From Nansenia antarctica (taxonomy: Eukaryota > Chordata > Actinopteri > Argentiniformes > Microstomatidae), in the NCBI GenBank assembly GCA_963989245.1, contig OZ022352.1:17713060-17777059 (forward strand): DNA of 64,000 nucleotides, read 5' to 3'. Below are positions 27,251-37,080 of this stretch, piece after piece (position 1 is the first letter of the stretch; the number at the start of each line of letters is the position of its first letter). The notes below the pieces were generated by a model. It did not search any database. It was given only the letters and a program-made list of their open reading frames with translations, and was not told the DNA's origin. The translations under genes and the position numbers were made by a program.

Positions 27251-29860
27251 TCACCTGGGTGCCTCAGGATGTAGTTGGCGGAAGTCTGTAATTAGTTTCG
27301 GGTCCAATATGACCCTCTGAGGCACCCAGGACCGTTCCTCCGGCCCATACCCCTCCCAATCCACCAAACACTGTAAGCCCCTACCCCTCCGAAGGCAATC
27401 CATAATCCTCCGTACCGTATAAACAGTCTGTCCATCAATGATGCGTGGCGGGGGAACAGGGGGGGGTGGTGGGGGCATGTGACGAAGGGTTTCAGTAGGG
27501 ACACATGAAAGGTCGGGTGAACCCGCATGGAAGGTGGGAGTAGTAGTCTATACGCCACCGGGTTCACCCGCCGCACCACCTTGAACGGACCCACGAAACG
27601 GGCCGCTAGCTTCCTGGACTCGACCCGGAGGGGAAGGTCCCGGGTCGAGAGCCACACCTTCTGCCCCGGGCGAAAGATCGGGGCCGGGCGACGCCTGCGG
27701 TTGGCCTGAAGCTGGGACCGAACCGACGCCCGCTGAAGCGCCGCCCTCACCCGCCTCCAGGTCCGGCGACAGCGACCGACGTGGGCTTGGACGGAGGGCA
27801 CCTCCTCCTCCTGCTCAGGGAATAGGGGGGGTTGATAGCCATATTGGCACTGAAAGGGGGATAGGCCAGTGGATGAGCAGAGGAGGGTGTTGTGGGCGTA
27901 TTCCGCCCACGCCAGTCGCCGACTCCACGTCGCCGGATTGCCGGAGACGTAGCACCTCAGCACGCCTTCCAGGTCCTGGTTGACGCGCTCCGTCTGCCCA
28001 TTGGACTGTGGATGGAAACCGGAGGACAGGCTGACGGAGGCGCCGAGGCTGGTCGCGAATGCCTTCCAGAACCTGGAAGCGAACTGAGGACCCCGATCCG
28101 ACACCATGTCCTGCGGGAGACCATGCACCCGGAAGATGTGCTGCACCACCAGGTCGGCCGTCTCTCGGGCCGAGGGGAGTTTGAGGAGGGGGATGAAGTG
28201 GGCCGCCTTGGAGAAACGGTCCACTACCACCAAGATGGTAGTGAACCCGTCAGAGGGAGGGAGACCTGAGATAAAGTCAAGGGAGATGTGGGACCAGGGG
28301 CGTTTGGGGATGGGGAGGGGTCGGAGTAGCCCCGCTGAAGGCTGGCGAGATGTCTTGCTGCGCGCACACACAGGACAGGCTGCCACAAAGGCGCGCGTAT
28401 CCCTCTCCGCTGTGGGCCACCAGAACCTCCTGCGAATAAAGTCCAGGGTCCTGGCAGCCCCGGGGTGGCCAGTGAGGGACGACGCATTGCAGCAGCCGTG
28501 AGCGCGCAGTCTTGGGAACATACAGCCTCCCCGGGGGTCCTCCCCCCGGATCCGGCTCCCGCCTGAGCGCCGCTCTCACCACTTTATCGATCCCCCACGA
28601 CACAGGGGCAACAATAAGGGTCTCCGGAACAATGGGGTGGGGGTTTTCCTCCCGGTCCGCCGGATCGAACTGCCGGGAGAGGGCGTCCGGCTTGACGTTT
28701 TTGGACCCCGGCCTAAAGGAGATGGAGAATTGGAAGCGTGTAAAAAACAGCGCCCACCTGGCTTGACGCCAATTGAGGCTTAGCCCCCTGGATGTAGGCC
28801 AGGTTCTTGTGGTCCGTCCACACCACAAACGGCTGTGCGGCCCCCTCCAGCCACTGCCTCCACTCCTCCAAAGCCAATTTAATGGCCAGCAGCTCACGGT
28901 TTCCCACGTCATAATTACACTCGGCCGGGGACAGCCGACGTGAGAAAAAAGCGCAGGGATGTACCTTCCCATCCTTCCTGCACCTCTGGGAGAGCACCGC
29001 CCCCACCGCGAGATCTGAGGCGTCCACCTCCACCAGGAATGGTACTTCCGAGTCCGGATGGGCTAGGACCGGAGCAGAGGTGAACTGTTGCTTGAGGTCC
29101 ACGAAGGCGGCCTCCGCCTCCGAGGACCAGGCGAACGTACGGAGGGTAGACCTGGTGAGGGCAGTTAAAGGGGCAGCTAGGGCACTAAAATTGCGGATAA
29201 AGCGTCTATAAAAATTAGCAAACCCTAGGAACCGCTGTAACTGTTTCAAAGAGGAGGGGCGGGGCCAGTCTAACACCGCACTAACCTTAGCAGGGTCCAT
29301 GCTTAAATCCCCCCGTGTTATAATGAACCCCAGGAATGACTGTGTCGGCGTGAAAGACACATTTCTCTGCCTTGACAAATAACTGGTGGTGGAGGAGGCG
29401 CTGGAGGACTTGACGGACATGATGTTGATGTTGAGTAATGTCTTTGGAAAAAATTAGGATATCGTCAAGGTACACAAAAACCGAATGACCAATCAAATCC
29501 CGCAGTACGTCGTTGACTAGTGCTTGAAATACTGCGGGTGCATTAGCGAGACCAAAGGGCATGACTAAATACTCATAATGTCCGTTAGGCGTGTTAAAAG
29601 CCGTCTTCCACTCGTCCCCCTCCCTCATCCTCACCAGGTTGTATGCATTGCGTAAATCCAATTTGGTAAACACCCTTGCTCCTTGCAGTGACTCAAAGGC
29701 GGTATCCATGAGGGGCAGGGGATAGCGATTTTTGATGGAAATGTCATTTAGTCCGCGGTAATCGATGCAGGGACGCTGTCCCCCGTCTGTCTTTGCCACA
29801 AAGAAGAAGCCTGCGCCAGCGGGCGAGGTGGAAGGACGGATATGACCCGCGGCCAGTGCT
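27251..29860 (-). pseudogene. pol: Gypsy-A pol, C-terminal part: RT, RNase H, integrase, chromodomain (frameshifted)
   Basis: Right to left: RT (AGAGFFFVAKTDGGQRPCID, FTKLDLRNAYNLVRMR, YLDDILIFSKDI, catalytic YLDD) to about 29340. A frame change follows, then FLGFANFYRRFIRNFSALAA and RNase H (FLVEVDASDLAVGAVLSQ, FVVWTDHKNLAYIQGA). There is a frame change near 28790, another near 28490, then integrase (HPGAARTLDFIRRRFWWPTA; HISLDFISGLPPSDG; MVSDRGPQFASRF; GQTERVNQDLEGV; D, D, E all present). After one more frame change near 27450 comes the chromodomain (LQCLVDWEGYGPEERSWVPQ). Every catalytic residue I can place is intact; only the reading frame is broken, at four points. Chromodomains of such elements direct insertion to particular chromatin. 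Confidence 0.9.
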
Positions 29861-29863
29861 TCC
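29859..29863. repeat. Target duplication of nested Gag-PR element, left
   Basis: CTTCC (GGAAG on the coding strand) occurs here and at 31992-31996. Gypsy-A reads through in frame if one copy and the insert are removed. Confidence 0.85.
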
Positions 29864-30012
29864 TAAATAAGAACGATATTCCATTTGTTCATTTGCTTCT
29901 TTAATGAAATGACTCTGCAAAATGACAATAATCAAACAAGTCCTGAGCAGGGCGAATGCAGGTGTACACATTATAACAGTAGTCTATCCAATTCCGTTTC
30001 CGGTGCGTGCAC
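29864..30012 (-). repeat. Nested element 3' LTR, lacking its first 32 bp
   Basis: 149 bp identical to 31811-31959. GTGCACGCAC is doubled at its inner border. Confidence 0.85.
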
Positions 30013-31632
30013 GTGCGTGCACGCCGGCATGGGGAGCGTGGTTGATTTGGCTGGCGGCTCTGCACGCCGTGGGCAGTCACATAGTTCTGAGGCCGCCAGA
30101 TTCACCTCCCCAAGTGTTGGGAACCTGTCCGAGATCATGCCCAGATCCACGCAGGCTGAGCGGGAGAGGAATATGCGGTCTGAAGTGTCCGTCACGTATG
30201 CAATTTGGCGTGTCTCCAACCTCCGAGCGTCGTTGCTGTCACCGGCGAACCTGACCACCGCGGCACCAAGAATTCGAATTCCCTCGTTGTTCGCCGCCCT
30301 CATGGTCATGGATACGGGAATGAGGTCCTCCGTACTCAACCCCATGTGTTGGGCGACCTTGATACCGATCAGGCAGCTCTGGCAGCCCGTGTCGGCCATG
30401 GCAGGCAGGGTCACTGCGCGGGTGCGTTTCAGGAGGTCAAATCCCAGTGCTCTGTAATCCTCACGTTCGACGGTGAGGGAGAGGTTGATGTAAGGCTGCG
30501 GGTTGGATGTACGCTTCATCCACTTGTCACACATATCGTCGTATAGGTGGTGAGCGAGGGGAAGTGTGTGTAGCTTGTCATCCGCGCTGGCCACGGTGAG
30601 CGTGCACAGCTCGACGAAGGCTGCCGCCTGCTCGTCGCCCACCACATCTGTCTTCTCAGGTGGGGGTTTGGCCGGCCGGCTACCCAGGCAGACCTTCTCA
30701 AGGTGATTCTGGCGGCTACATTTCCGGCATGTCTTGCCATAGCCGGGGCACTCGTCACGTCTGGTGCGCCATATGGGCGTTTTTCCGTGGCCCATCCCGC
30801 CGCAGTAAACGCATGCTCCGTCAGGCTTGGCCTTCGGTGTCTCCCACCTGGCGGCCCCTTTGGTGCGAAGGTCCTGCTGTTTCCCTCGCCTATATGAACT
30901 ACTGATCATGTCTGTGCTCTGAGGGTCGAGTAGGCGCGATGCTGAGCGTTTCCCGGACTCCTTGGCTTCGATATACTCTATCATGTCCTTTAATGGCATG
31001 TCCTGGTTCTTTTCGCCAAGCAGGTCGAGCTGTATTTCTTGGTCCGCGATGCCGCGGGCGATCACGTCACGTAGTATTTCCTCTGTGAAGTTATTGATTT
31101 GATCACACCCCGCCTTAGTGCAGTCCATCTCATACTTGCATGTGTCTGCCTGCCCCTTCAAGCGGGCGTGGAATGATCGGATGGGCTCCTCATGTCCCTG
31201 TCGCATGTTAGATAGGGCCACCCGAGCCACCATGGTGTTTTCCGCACGGACGGCGAGCGCCTTCATGGCCGCGAGGACCTCTCTCTCATCGCTGTCTACC
31301 AGGCTTCTGCCTGCAGCGCGAGTGAGGTCTTTCCTCAGATCCTCCTCGCAGCACTCTAGGAGCTGTGTGACGATGTCGGGTCCGACCAGCTTAGTGCCCC
31401 TCTTGTATTCACTCCAGCGGGTTACAAAGTATGACCAAGTCTCTGCCGTCCCGGCCAGTGCTATAGAAAGGCGCCTGAGTTTCTCCATTTTACTGTTACT
31501 GCTCGGCGCTCTGGGGACTGCAGTGTGTGTTGTTGCATGTATGTTCAGCATGGCCACTACCACTGCTGCCTCTTCATGTCTAGCTACATAGTCACAGCCC
31601 TCGATCGGGAAATCCACTATTACAGGTGCCAT
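29971..31632 (-). CDS. gag: Gag-protease polyprotein of the nested element, 553 codons
   Basis: The Met at 31632 lies about 180 bp inside the 5' LTR border. The order is: matrix/capsid-like region with LRRLSIALAGTAETWSYFV and RSFHARLKGQADTCKYEMD; a linker; a zinc region (GACVYCGGMGHGKT and CRKCSRQNHLEKVC, two CCHC-like knuckles); then an aspartic protease domain (LPAMADTGCQSCLIGIKVAQ, with DTG at about residue 416; ILGAAVVRFAGDSN; FLSRSACVDLGMISDRFPTL). This gag-PR arrangement resembles Gypsy elements of the K02A2.6/mag-like group. The frame ends in LTR sequence (HAPETELDRLLL). No stop interrupts it. What is known of the family is that Gag forms the particle and PR matures it; any activity of this copy is inference. 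Confidence 0.85.
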   Translation of the reverse strand: MAPVIVDFPIEGCDYVARHEEAAVVVAMLNIHATTHTAVPRAPSSNSKMEKLRRLSIALAGTAETWSYFVTRWSEYKRGTKLVGPDIVTQLLECCEEDLRKDLTRAAGRSLVDSDEREVLAAMKALAVRAENTMVARVALSNMRQGHEEPIRSFHARLKGQADTCKYEMDCTKAGCDQINNFTEEILRDVIARGIADQEIQLDLLGEKNQDMPLKDMIEYIEAKESGKRSASRLLDPQSTDMISSSYRRGKQQDLRTKGAARWETPKAKPDGACVYCGGMGHGKTPIWRTRRDECPGYGKTCRKCSRQNHLEKVCLGSRPAKPPPEKTDVVGDEQAAAFVELCTLTVASADDKLHTLPLAHHLYDDMCDKWMKRTSNPQPYINLSLTVEREDYRALGFDLLKRTRAVTLPAMADTGCQSCLIGIKVAQHMGLSTEDLIPVSMTMRAANNEGIRILGAAVVRFAGDSNDARRLETRQIAYVTDTSDRIFLSRSACVDLGMISDRFPTLGEVNLAASELCDCPRRAEPPAKSTTLPMPACTHVHAPETELDRLLL

Positions 31633-31810
31633 TAGTACAGCTACTCCAAAAAATATTCTGTTAAATACCAGTTCTATTCTTTGACGAGATGTCCGTATTC
31701 AGATTCCCGGGTAGCGTTATTTGCCGATGTCCGTGTCACCGTGTGAGTCGTTCGCAGATGCGTCTTCCTCTTTGTTGGTTTGTCTGCTTGACCATCACGT
31801 TGTTTGATTA

Positions 31811-31991
31811 TAAATAAGAACGATATTCCATTTGTTCATTTGCTTCTTTAATGAAATGACTCTGCAAAATGACAATAATCAAACAAGTCCTGAGCAGGGC
31901 GAATGCAGGTGTACACATTATAACAGTAGTCTATCCAATTCCGTTTCCGGTGCGTGCACCTAAATATATGACCGTAGTGCAATATTCCCTA
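31811..31991 (-). repeat. Nested element 5' LTR
   Basis: 181 bp. On the minus strand it starts TAGGGAATATTGCACTACGG and ends TTCTTATTTA. It lacks the usual TG...CA ends. Confidence 0.8.
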
Positions 31992-32682
31992 CTTCCTCTA
32001 TGTATTTATTCATGGAGAGATTCTCCGGGCGAGAGAGGGAAAACAGGCGTCCCCGCGGCGGCACAGTACCCGGCAGCAGATCGATGGCACAGTCATAGGG
32101 TCTATGGGGGGGTAATTTCTCGGCCCGAGATTTACTGAACACTTCCCCCAGGTCCCAATATATCTGAGGCACACCTGTCAGGTCGGGGCTGGAAAGGGAA
32201 GCAGGGCCAGGGGAATTAGGAAGAGGGGTGGAAAGGGGGAGAGGCGAGAACTGGGGCTGCAACGGGGATGCGAGAGTCGTGGGCGGAGACTCAGTACGCA
32301 CCGTGATGGAGCCTGCTTCGAGGGAGAGTCGACCTGTGGACCAGTCAATGCGGGGGTTGAGAGAAGCTAACCAGGGGTGACCTAACACAATAGGGCAATC
32401 AGGAGAGGCCACAATAAAAAAAAATATGAGTTCCCAACGACCCCCTCCCACCTGGATATGTACAGGCATAGTGCGCTGGGTAATGATCCCCGACCCCAAT
32501 GGCCAGCCGTCTAGGGCTCGAACAGGAACGGGTTCTTTCAATTCTTCCAAAGGAACCCCCCACCCCCAGGCCAGGCCTTCGTGCATTAAATTCCCCGCTG
32601 CCCCTGAGTCCACCAGAGCCCGAACTCGCTGGGTACAGTGTCCCCACTGCACCTTAACAAACAAAAAAAGTTCGTGGGTCAT
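31992..32682 (-). pseudogene. Gypsy-A protease and start of RT
   Basis: The minus-strand frame contains VRALVDSGAAGNLMHEGLA (aspartic protease DSG motif) and FFIVASPDCPIVLGHPWLAS (flap and closing segment). It then has the pre-RT region GVPQIYWDLGEVFSKSRAEK and PYDCAIDLLPGTVPPRGRLF, up to the nested insertion at 31991. Reading resumes at 29863 with ALAAGHIRPSTSPAGAG. It lines up with the Gypsy-B pol frame throughout. Confidence 0.85.
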
Positions 32683-32727
32683 TGAAACCCGAGGGTATGT
32701 CCCTACCCGCTAATACCCCTCCCGATA

Positions 32728-33693
32728 CTAGCGGGCTGCCCCGTTTCCAGAGGTCCCTGGACAGGCACTGTAGCGGTGACCCTTGCGACCGCAACGGAAG
32801 CAGCGCCGCTCGTCCAGCCGACGCCGCCTCTCTGTGCTGGAGAGGTGTGTTGAGCCCAGCTGCATGGCCTCCTCCTCCTCCGTGGTCTCCTCCGGGAACC
32901 GCCGAGTCGCCTCCCTAGCAGGAGGAGGTTGGAACGGAGCGCCCCTCGACGAGCCCCTCTCACGTGATCGCTCTCGGCGCCGATTGTCCACACGCACCGA
33001 GAGCTCCACTACGCCGTCTAGCCGCTCTGGGAGGTCCCGGAGGGCAAGTTGGTCTTTCATCGCCTCCGAGAGCCCCTGGGTATAGAGTACGACCAGGGCA
33101 TTCTCCTCCCAACCCGCCTCCCTAGCTAGAGTGCGGAACTCGATGGAATAATCCGCCACCGAGCGATCCCCCTGTCGACACGCCGTGAGCCGCCGACCGG
33201 CTTCGTGCCCCGATATCACCCGGGAGGTGTCGAATATTTTGCGTAACTCCCGGGTGAATGCTGTAGCGTCAGAGCACGCCGGTGACTGACTCTCCCACTC
33301 GGCCGTGGCCCAGGAAAGGGCACGGCCCGTCAACAGGGTGATGATGTAGGCCACTCGGGACTGCTCGGTGGGGAAGGACAGGGGCTGCAGGCTGAAGATC
33401 AGTGAACACTGAGTCAGGAACTCTCTGCAGCCCTCTGGACGTCCATCATAGCGTTCGGGAGGAGGTAGTCGGGGTTCCCGAGTGGTCACCGGCGGTAGAG
33501 GAGGCATAGCTGCTGCTGCTGCTGCTGCCGCTGGTGGAGTGGGGTTGGCCTGAGCGGCCACCAGGCTATTCACGGCGATGGTCAGCTTTTCAATCTCAGC
33601 AAACATCGCCAGCTGGTTCCGCTCCTGCTGGGCTACCATAGCCCCCTGGGTATTCAGCACCGTGCGAATCTGATCTACCTCTGCTGGGTCCAT
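32728..33693 (-). CDS. gag: Gypsy-A gag, 321 codons
   Basis: The Met at 33693 is 16 bp inside the 5' LTR border, the same relative position as in Gypsy-B. The N-terminus MDPAEVDQIRTVLNTQGAM is followed by an Ala-rich and Pro-rich linker (AAAAAAAAMPPLPPV), the capsid-like segment PPPERYDGRPEGCREFLTQC and LLTGRALSWATAEW, an Arg-rich stretch (DNRRRERSRERGSSRG), and one zinc knuckle CFRCGRKGHRYSAC near the end. The frame is intact. Gag builds the intracellular particle that packages the RNA. At the gag end the sequence corresponding to the Gypsy-B slippery heptamer reads TGGAAAC instead of GGGAAAC. Confidence 0.88.
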   Translation of the reverse strand: MDPAEVDQIRTVLNTQGAMVAQQERNQLAMFAEIEKLTIAVNSLVAAQANPTPPAAAAAAAAMPPLPPVTTREPRLPPPERYDGRPEGCREFLTQCSLIFSLQPLSFPTEQSRVAYIITLLTGRALSWATAEWESQSPACSDATAFTRELRKIFDTSRVISGHEAGRRLTACRQGDRSVADYSIEFRTLAREAGWEENALVVLYTQGLSEAMKDQLALRDLPERLDGVVELSVRVDNRRRERSRERGSSRGAPFQPPPAREATRRFPEETTEEEEAMQLGSTHLSSTERRRRLDERRCFRCGRKGHRYSACPGTSGNGAAR

Positions 33694-33708
33694 AATGGTC
33701 GGTTGTTC

Positions 33709-34174
33709 TGTTACGGTGGGGTAATGTGTTTGGACCTAGGCGCAGAGTAGAACAGAGTAGACGGAAGCAGGAGTATAATGAATAATAAAAAGGTACTATT
33801 TATTTTGAGTAAACGGGAACAAATAATAACCGCACAGTAAGCGAATAAACAAAAGAGGAGAAATCAAGTCTCCGATAAACGTTTTAAATAATAATAGGAA
33901 CAAGGCAGGGCAATGTACTTACAACAGTCAACGATACTTATTTCCTAAACCGGCGAGGAACGATAAGGCTAAGAAGACCCGTATACACATAACGAACGCA
34001 ACATATAGTGAACAACCGACAACCAGAGGGGAAACAGAGGGATATAAATAGCCACAGCCAAACAAAACACACCAGGTACAAATCAGTAATTAGGACAGAC
34101 AAAAATGCATACATAAAACACCAGAGGGCGCCAAAGGGTCGCTCCACAATAAGATCACTTCCCCAAACCTTACA
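33709..34174 (-). repeat. Gypsy-A 5' LTR
   Basis: 466 bp, matching 26761-27224 apart from two substitutions and AA inserted. The leader between its inner border and the gag ATG is only about 15 bp. Confidence 0.9.
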
Positions 34175-34220
34175 CACAGGTGGATCAGCCAGGTAAGGAG
34201 CAGCAGGAGCGTGGAGAGGA
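34175..34220. other. Sliver between Gypsy-A and ERV-D
   Basis: 46 bp of older sequence: the CACAGG target duplication of Gypsy-A, then GTGGATCAGCC and onward to the AGGA target duplication of ERV-D at 34217-34220. The same older sequence continues at 47040. Confidence 0.8.
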
Positions 34221-34568
34221 TGTTGTGTATTTATCTTATTGGTTATGAATCAAAGAACAGTTATTGAGTTTAAGACAATTTAATCAGAGTTACAGGCAGA
34301 TATATACATTACGTGTGTTCCCCGTGAGCCTGGGCTGGACAAGAGAGAGCCCCTTGGGTCTCAACCCTATTCATCAACAATATGCAAATACAGTCACAGG
34401 CCATAGCCTATCACCTTATCTAGATGGTCATGAGGGCCGTCCCCTGTGATGTCACTGTGATGTCACCCTTCCGGGTGCCCGCTGGTGCAAACATGAAGGC
34501 TACAGAATAGCATGACCCCCTATCATACTATCTATGCATGTGTGTGTTTAAGTAGAAAATATACGACA
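34221..34568 (-). repeat. ERV-D 3' LTR
   Basis: 348 bp, TGTCGTATATTTTC to AAATACACAACA on the minus strand. It contains two adjacent TGTGATGTCA phrases (about 34447-34466 on the plus strand) resembling CRE sites. Confidence 0.9.
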
Positions 34569-34584
34569 CATCCCCCCTCGGACC
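34569..34584 (-). promoter_or_regulatory. ERV-D polypurine tract
   Basis: On the minus strand GGTCCGAGGGGGGATG abuts the 3' LTR. Confidence 0.7.
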
Positions 34585-35184
34585 ACCCAGAGGGTGTTCC
34601 GAAACTAAACGACCACAAAACAAAAACAAAAACAAAAAACCCCACAAAACATTCAAAAATAAAAAATAAAAAAAAATAAACAACAACAGACAGAAAAACT
34701 ACACCAACACACAACACAAGAAACATAATAACACAGACCAACCCAGCACCAGTACCAGCAACCAAATACAAAACAATTAACAATAAAAAAGAATCCTAAA
34801 AATAACAATACAAATTAATCTAAACACAGTACATCATACATATTTCAACACAAAAACTTCCAACGACCGATGTCTTCTCTGTCCTTGAAGCGTCAGGGTC
34901 AGAGGTTACTAGCACGTGGACCCAGTTGGAGAACAGCCTTTACCGCTGTCTCAGATTGATAACACTTTCATAGTCAGGAGCTTCCATTTTCTTCGTTGCG
35001 TTAGGAACAGAACCTCTTTCCTATCTTTGCATAACCACTACATCACTTCTCAACTGACATCAATCACATACGATATAGAAATAAACAAACAATACACAAA
35101 TAATGACATTCAGTTATCATAACACATAATTCCCCAACAGTAAGCACAGGACAAAGGGAATGCATTAATGCATAGATCTTCACC
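34585..35184. other. ERV-D 3' region, no frame
   Basis: A-rich non-coding sequence (for example AAAACAAAAACAAAAACAAA near 34618) between the end of the long frame and the purine tract. It is the place where env would lie, but no env frame is seen. Confidence 0.6.
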
Positions 35185-37080
35185 TCAGGTGAGGACTAGT
35201 CTTCTGAAAAGTTCATTAACGTGGACTGAGTGACTGATTTTCCAAAAACAGTCAATGAGGCCCTGCCTCCTAAGAAAGTCAAAAATCATGTCTGCTATAA
35301 TAGGTGCTCCTATCTTAGCAAAATAAGTTTCCCATGCCCCTAAGACCGTTTCCAGCCATGCTATCATCTGCTGTCCATTCCCGTCGTTCCCTTTGATCTG
35401 CTGCTTCACTACCCTATTCATAGTCTTTAATCTTTTCCTAACTGGTCGTCGTCCGTCAGTGTCATTGAGGTTCAGGCAGCCGCCTGGTCCCCTCCCACGC
35501 TGATCAAGGTCTGGGGAGTCGCCCTCAGCATCATCTGAAGCATGATGCAGGCACTCGCCAGCATCCCCAGTAGCACAGGTGTCCAGGCTTTGGACACTCC
35601 CAGGCTGGACCTCCAGACTGTCAACCCTCTCTGCTTCGTTGGTTTCTGGTTCATTGGCATCTGGACAGCTTTCCACTGTCCCCTCGGTTTCAGGCACTGC
35701 CGGTAATATCACTGGCTGTAACGCTGGCATTGCCACTGGCTCTGGCAACACCACAGCATCTCGTCGTAGCTCCTCCTTCTCAGGTTCTCTGGGGACCTCG
35801 GCACCTGTTGGCACAACATCCTGCCTACTCTGTACATCCACCCCCCTGTCCACCACCCGTGGCCCTATTGGGGTAGGGATATGCCCAGACACCACTGGTG
35901 TACCCACTCTGATGTTGTTCCTCCAACAGATCCCACATTGACCTAAAGCATGGTCAATCTGTTCCATCAAATATGGACTCCAAAACCCATATTTCTTGGT
36001 GATCTTGCGTCTTACCTCCCCCCTAGCCACATGTGCTAATCCATGAGCTTCCCGTATTAACATGCCTATTAAATCTGAGGGTGCTACAACCAACCCCTCA
36101 TGATTTCTCCATAGACCTGTGGCATCCTGACTTGCCCCCCTTGCTAGCCAAACGTTCTTGTCTAACGTAGTTACTCTACTCTGTAACATCAATAAATCCT
36201 CAAGTGTGACCATGCCCTGTAATTGCTTTTCATGTGTGACCAGAAGACCTTTACCTGCCTTGTCTGCTCCTGTAATGGCTTTGGCTGCATCTTCTGCAGC
36301 CCTGTTACCTTGTGTGACATGTGATGAGTCAGATCTGTGTGCGGCACACTTCACTATGGCTAATTCCTTTGGCTTCATCATGGCTTGTAACAGCTTCATG
36401 ATCTGTGCGTGATGCTGTATAGGCGTACCATCAGTTCTCTTAAAACCCCGCCCCCTCCATACAGCTCCATTAAAATGACAAACATTATGTGCATAGGCAG
36501 AGTCGGTGTACACTGTCACTCTCCGTCCGGTTCCTAAGTTGCATGCTTCTGTGAGGGCAATCAATTCAGCCAACTGAGCTGAGCAAGGCTGAGGAACTGC
36601 CTCAGCCTGTTCTACAATAAACTTTGAATTCTGTGCTTTAACTAAGGAATACCCAGCGCACAAAGTTTCTCCTACCCCGTAACAAGACCCATCAACCCAA
36701 TATTCTATATCAGCTCCCTTTAAAGGCAAAGCTTGTAGGTCTGTTCTATGCTTAATCACTCTGGCTGTCGATGGAATCTGAGCACCGGATGGCATCGTCA
36801 CCTGACAGCCGTCAGGTGTGCATTTTACTGTACAGTTCAATTGGCATTGAGCATCTCTCCCTAGCAGCCCTGTTGGCGTGTGTTCTGACACAAATGTTGA
36901 CAGAGTTGCTCTCTGTCCCTTGTACTCTAAGTCTACAAGCTCAGTTGTAGGAATCAGCTGTTTAATTCCCTCAAATCCGATTGTCTTCACATATTCTCTA
37001 GACATAGGAAGGTGCGTGGCGCCTTCAGGCTTCTGTGTCACCACCAGCTGGCACCTCCCACTCGGATCTTCCGGGCACCC
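35185..37080 (-). CDS. ERV-D pol-like frame: protease, RNase H, integrase zinc finger, unknown tail (RT and integrase core absent)
   Basis: Open for about 631 codons directly after a UAG that ends gag in the same frame, so expression by stop readthrough, as in gamma-type retroviruses, is plausible. It starts inside the protease (no DTG seen); the closing segment HTPTGLLGRDAQCQLNC is present. It then passes directly to RNase H: IEYWVDGSCYGVGETLCAGY, AQLAELIALTEACNLG (Glu), VTVYTDSAYAHNVCHF (Asp) and GNRAAEDAAKAITG. An integrase HHCC finger follows: LIREAHGLAHVARGEVRRK..CGICW. The RT and the integrase catalytic core are missing without loss of frame. From about residue 395 on there is an acidic, Pro-rich stretch and a tail with AWLETVLGAWETYFAKIGAP that could be an env remnant; this is uncertain. 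Its role, if any, is unknown. Confidence 0.8.
   Translation of the reverse strand, partial: GCPEDPSGRCQLVVTQKPEGATHLPMSREYVKTIGFEGIKQLIPTTELVDLEYKGQRATLSTFVSEHTPTGLLGRDAQCQLNCTVKCTPDGCQVTMPSGAQIPSTARVIKHRTDLQALPLKGADIEYWVDGSCYGVGETLCAGYSLVKAQNSKFIVEQAEAVPQPCSAQLAELIALTEACNLGTGRRVTVYTDSAYAHNVCHFNGAVWRGRGFKRTDGTPIQHHAQIMKLLQAMMKPKELAIVKCAAHRSDSSHVTQGNRAAEDAAKAITGADKAGKGLLVTHEKQLQGMVTLEDLLMLQSRVTTLDKNVWLARGASQDATGLWRNHEGLVVAPSDLIGMLIREAHGLAHVARGEVRRKITKKYGFWSPYLMEQIDHALGQCGICWRNNIRVGTPVVSGHIPTPIGPRVVDRGVDVQSRQDVVPTGAEVPREPEKEELRRDAVVLPEPVAMPALQPVILPAVPETEGTVESCPDANEPETNEAERVDSLEVQPGSVQSLDTCATGDAGECLHHASDDAEGDSPDLDQRGRGPGGCLNLNDTDGRRPVRKRLKTMNRVVKQQIKGNDGNGQQMIAWLETVLGAWETYFAKIGAPIIADMIFDFLRRQGLIDCFWKISHSVHVNELFRRLVLT

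Larger units (their letters stand above)
29864..31991 (-). mobile_element. Nested 2.1-kb LTR element encoding only Gag and protease
   Basis: Direct repeats at 29864-30012 and 31811-31959 are identical over 149 bp, and the right one continues to 31991 (181 bp). The element is flanked by a 5-bp duplication. Between the LTRs is a single 553-codon frame with gag, zinc knuckles and protease but no RT, RNase H or integrase. The coding frame ends inside the left LTR. The first 32 bp of that LTR are missing, and GTGCACGCAC is tandemly doubled at the join, so pol and the LTR start were probably removed together by a deletion at short matching bases. It would need enzymes in trans to move. Confidence 0.88.
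26761..34174 (-). mobile_element. Gypsy-A: chromodomain Ty3/Gypsy (chromovirus) with both LTRs
   Basis: Complete element layout on the minus strand: 5' LTR 33709-34174, gag 32728-33693, protease/pol in several frames from 32682 to 27251, purine tract next to the 3' LTR 26761-27224, and CACAGG target duplication. The LTRs differ by two substitutions and one 2-base gap in about 465 bp. Pol is broken by several frame changes and by a nested 2.1-kb LTR element at 29864-31991. Gag and pol are close relatives of Gypsy-B at 54.4-59.9 kb. Confidence 0.9.

Noticed and set aside
27527..28501. Plus-strand frames overlapping Gypsy-A integrase
   Set aside because: GC-rich antisense shadows of the pol reading frame.
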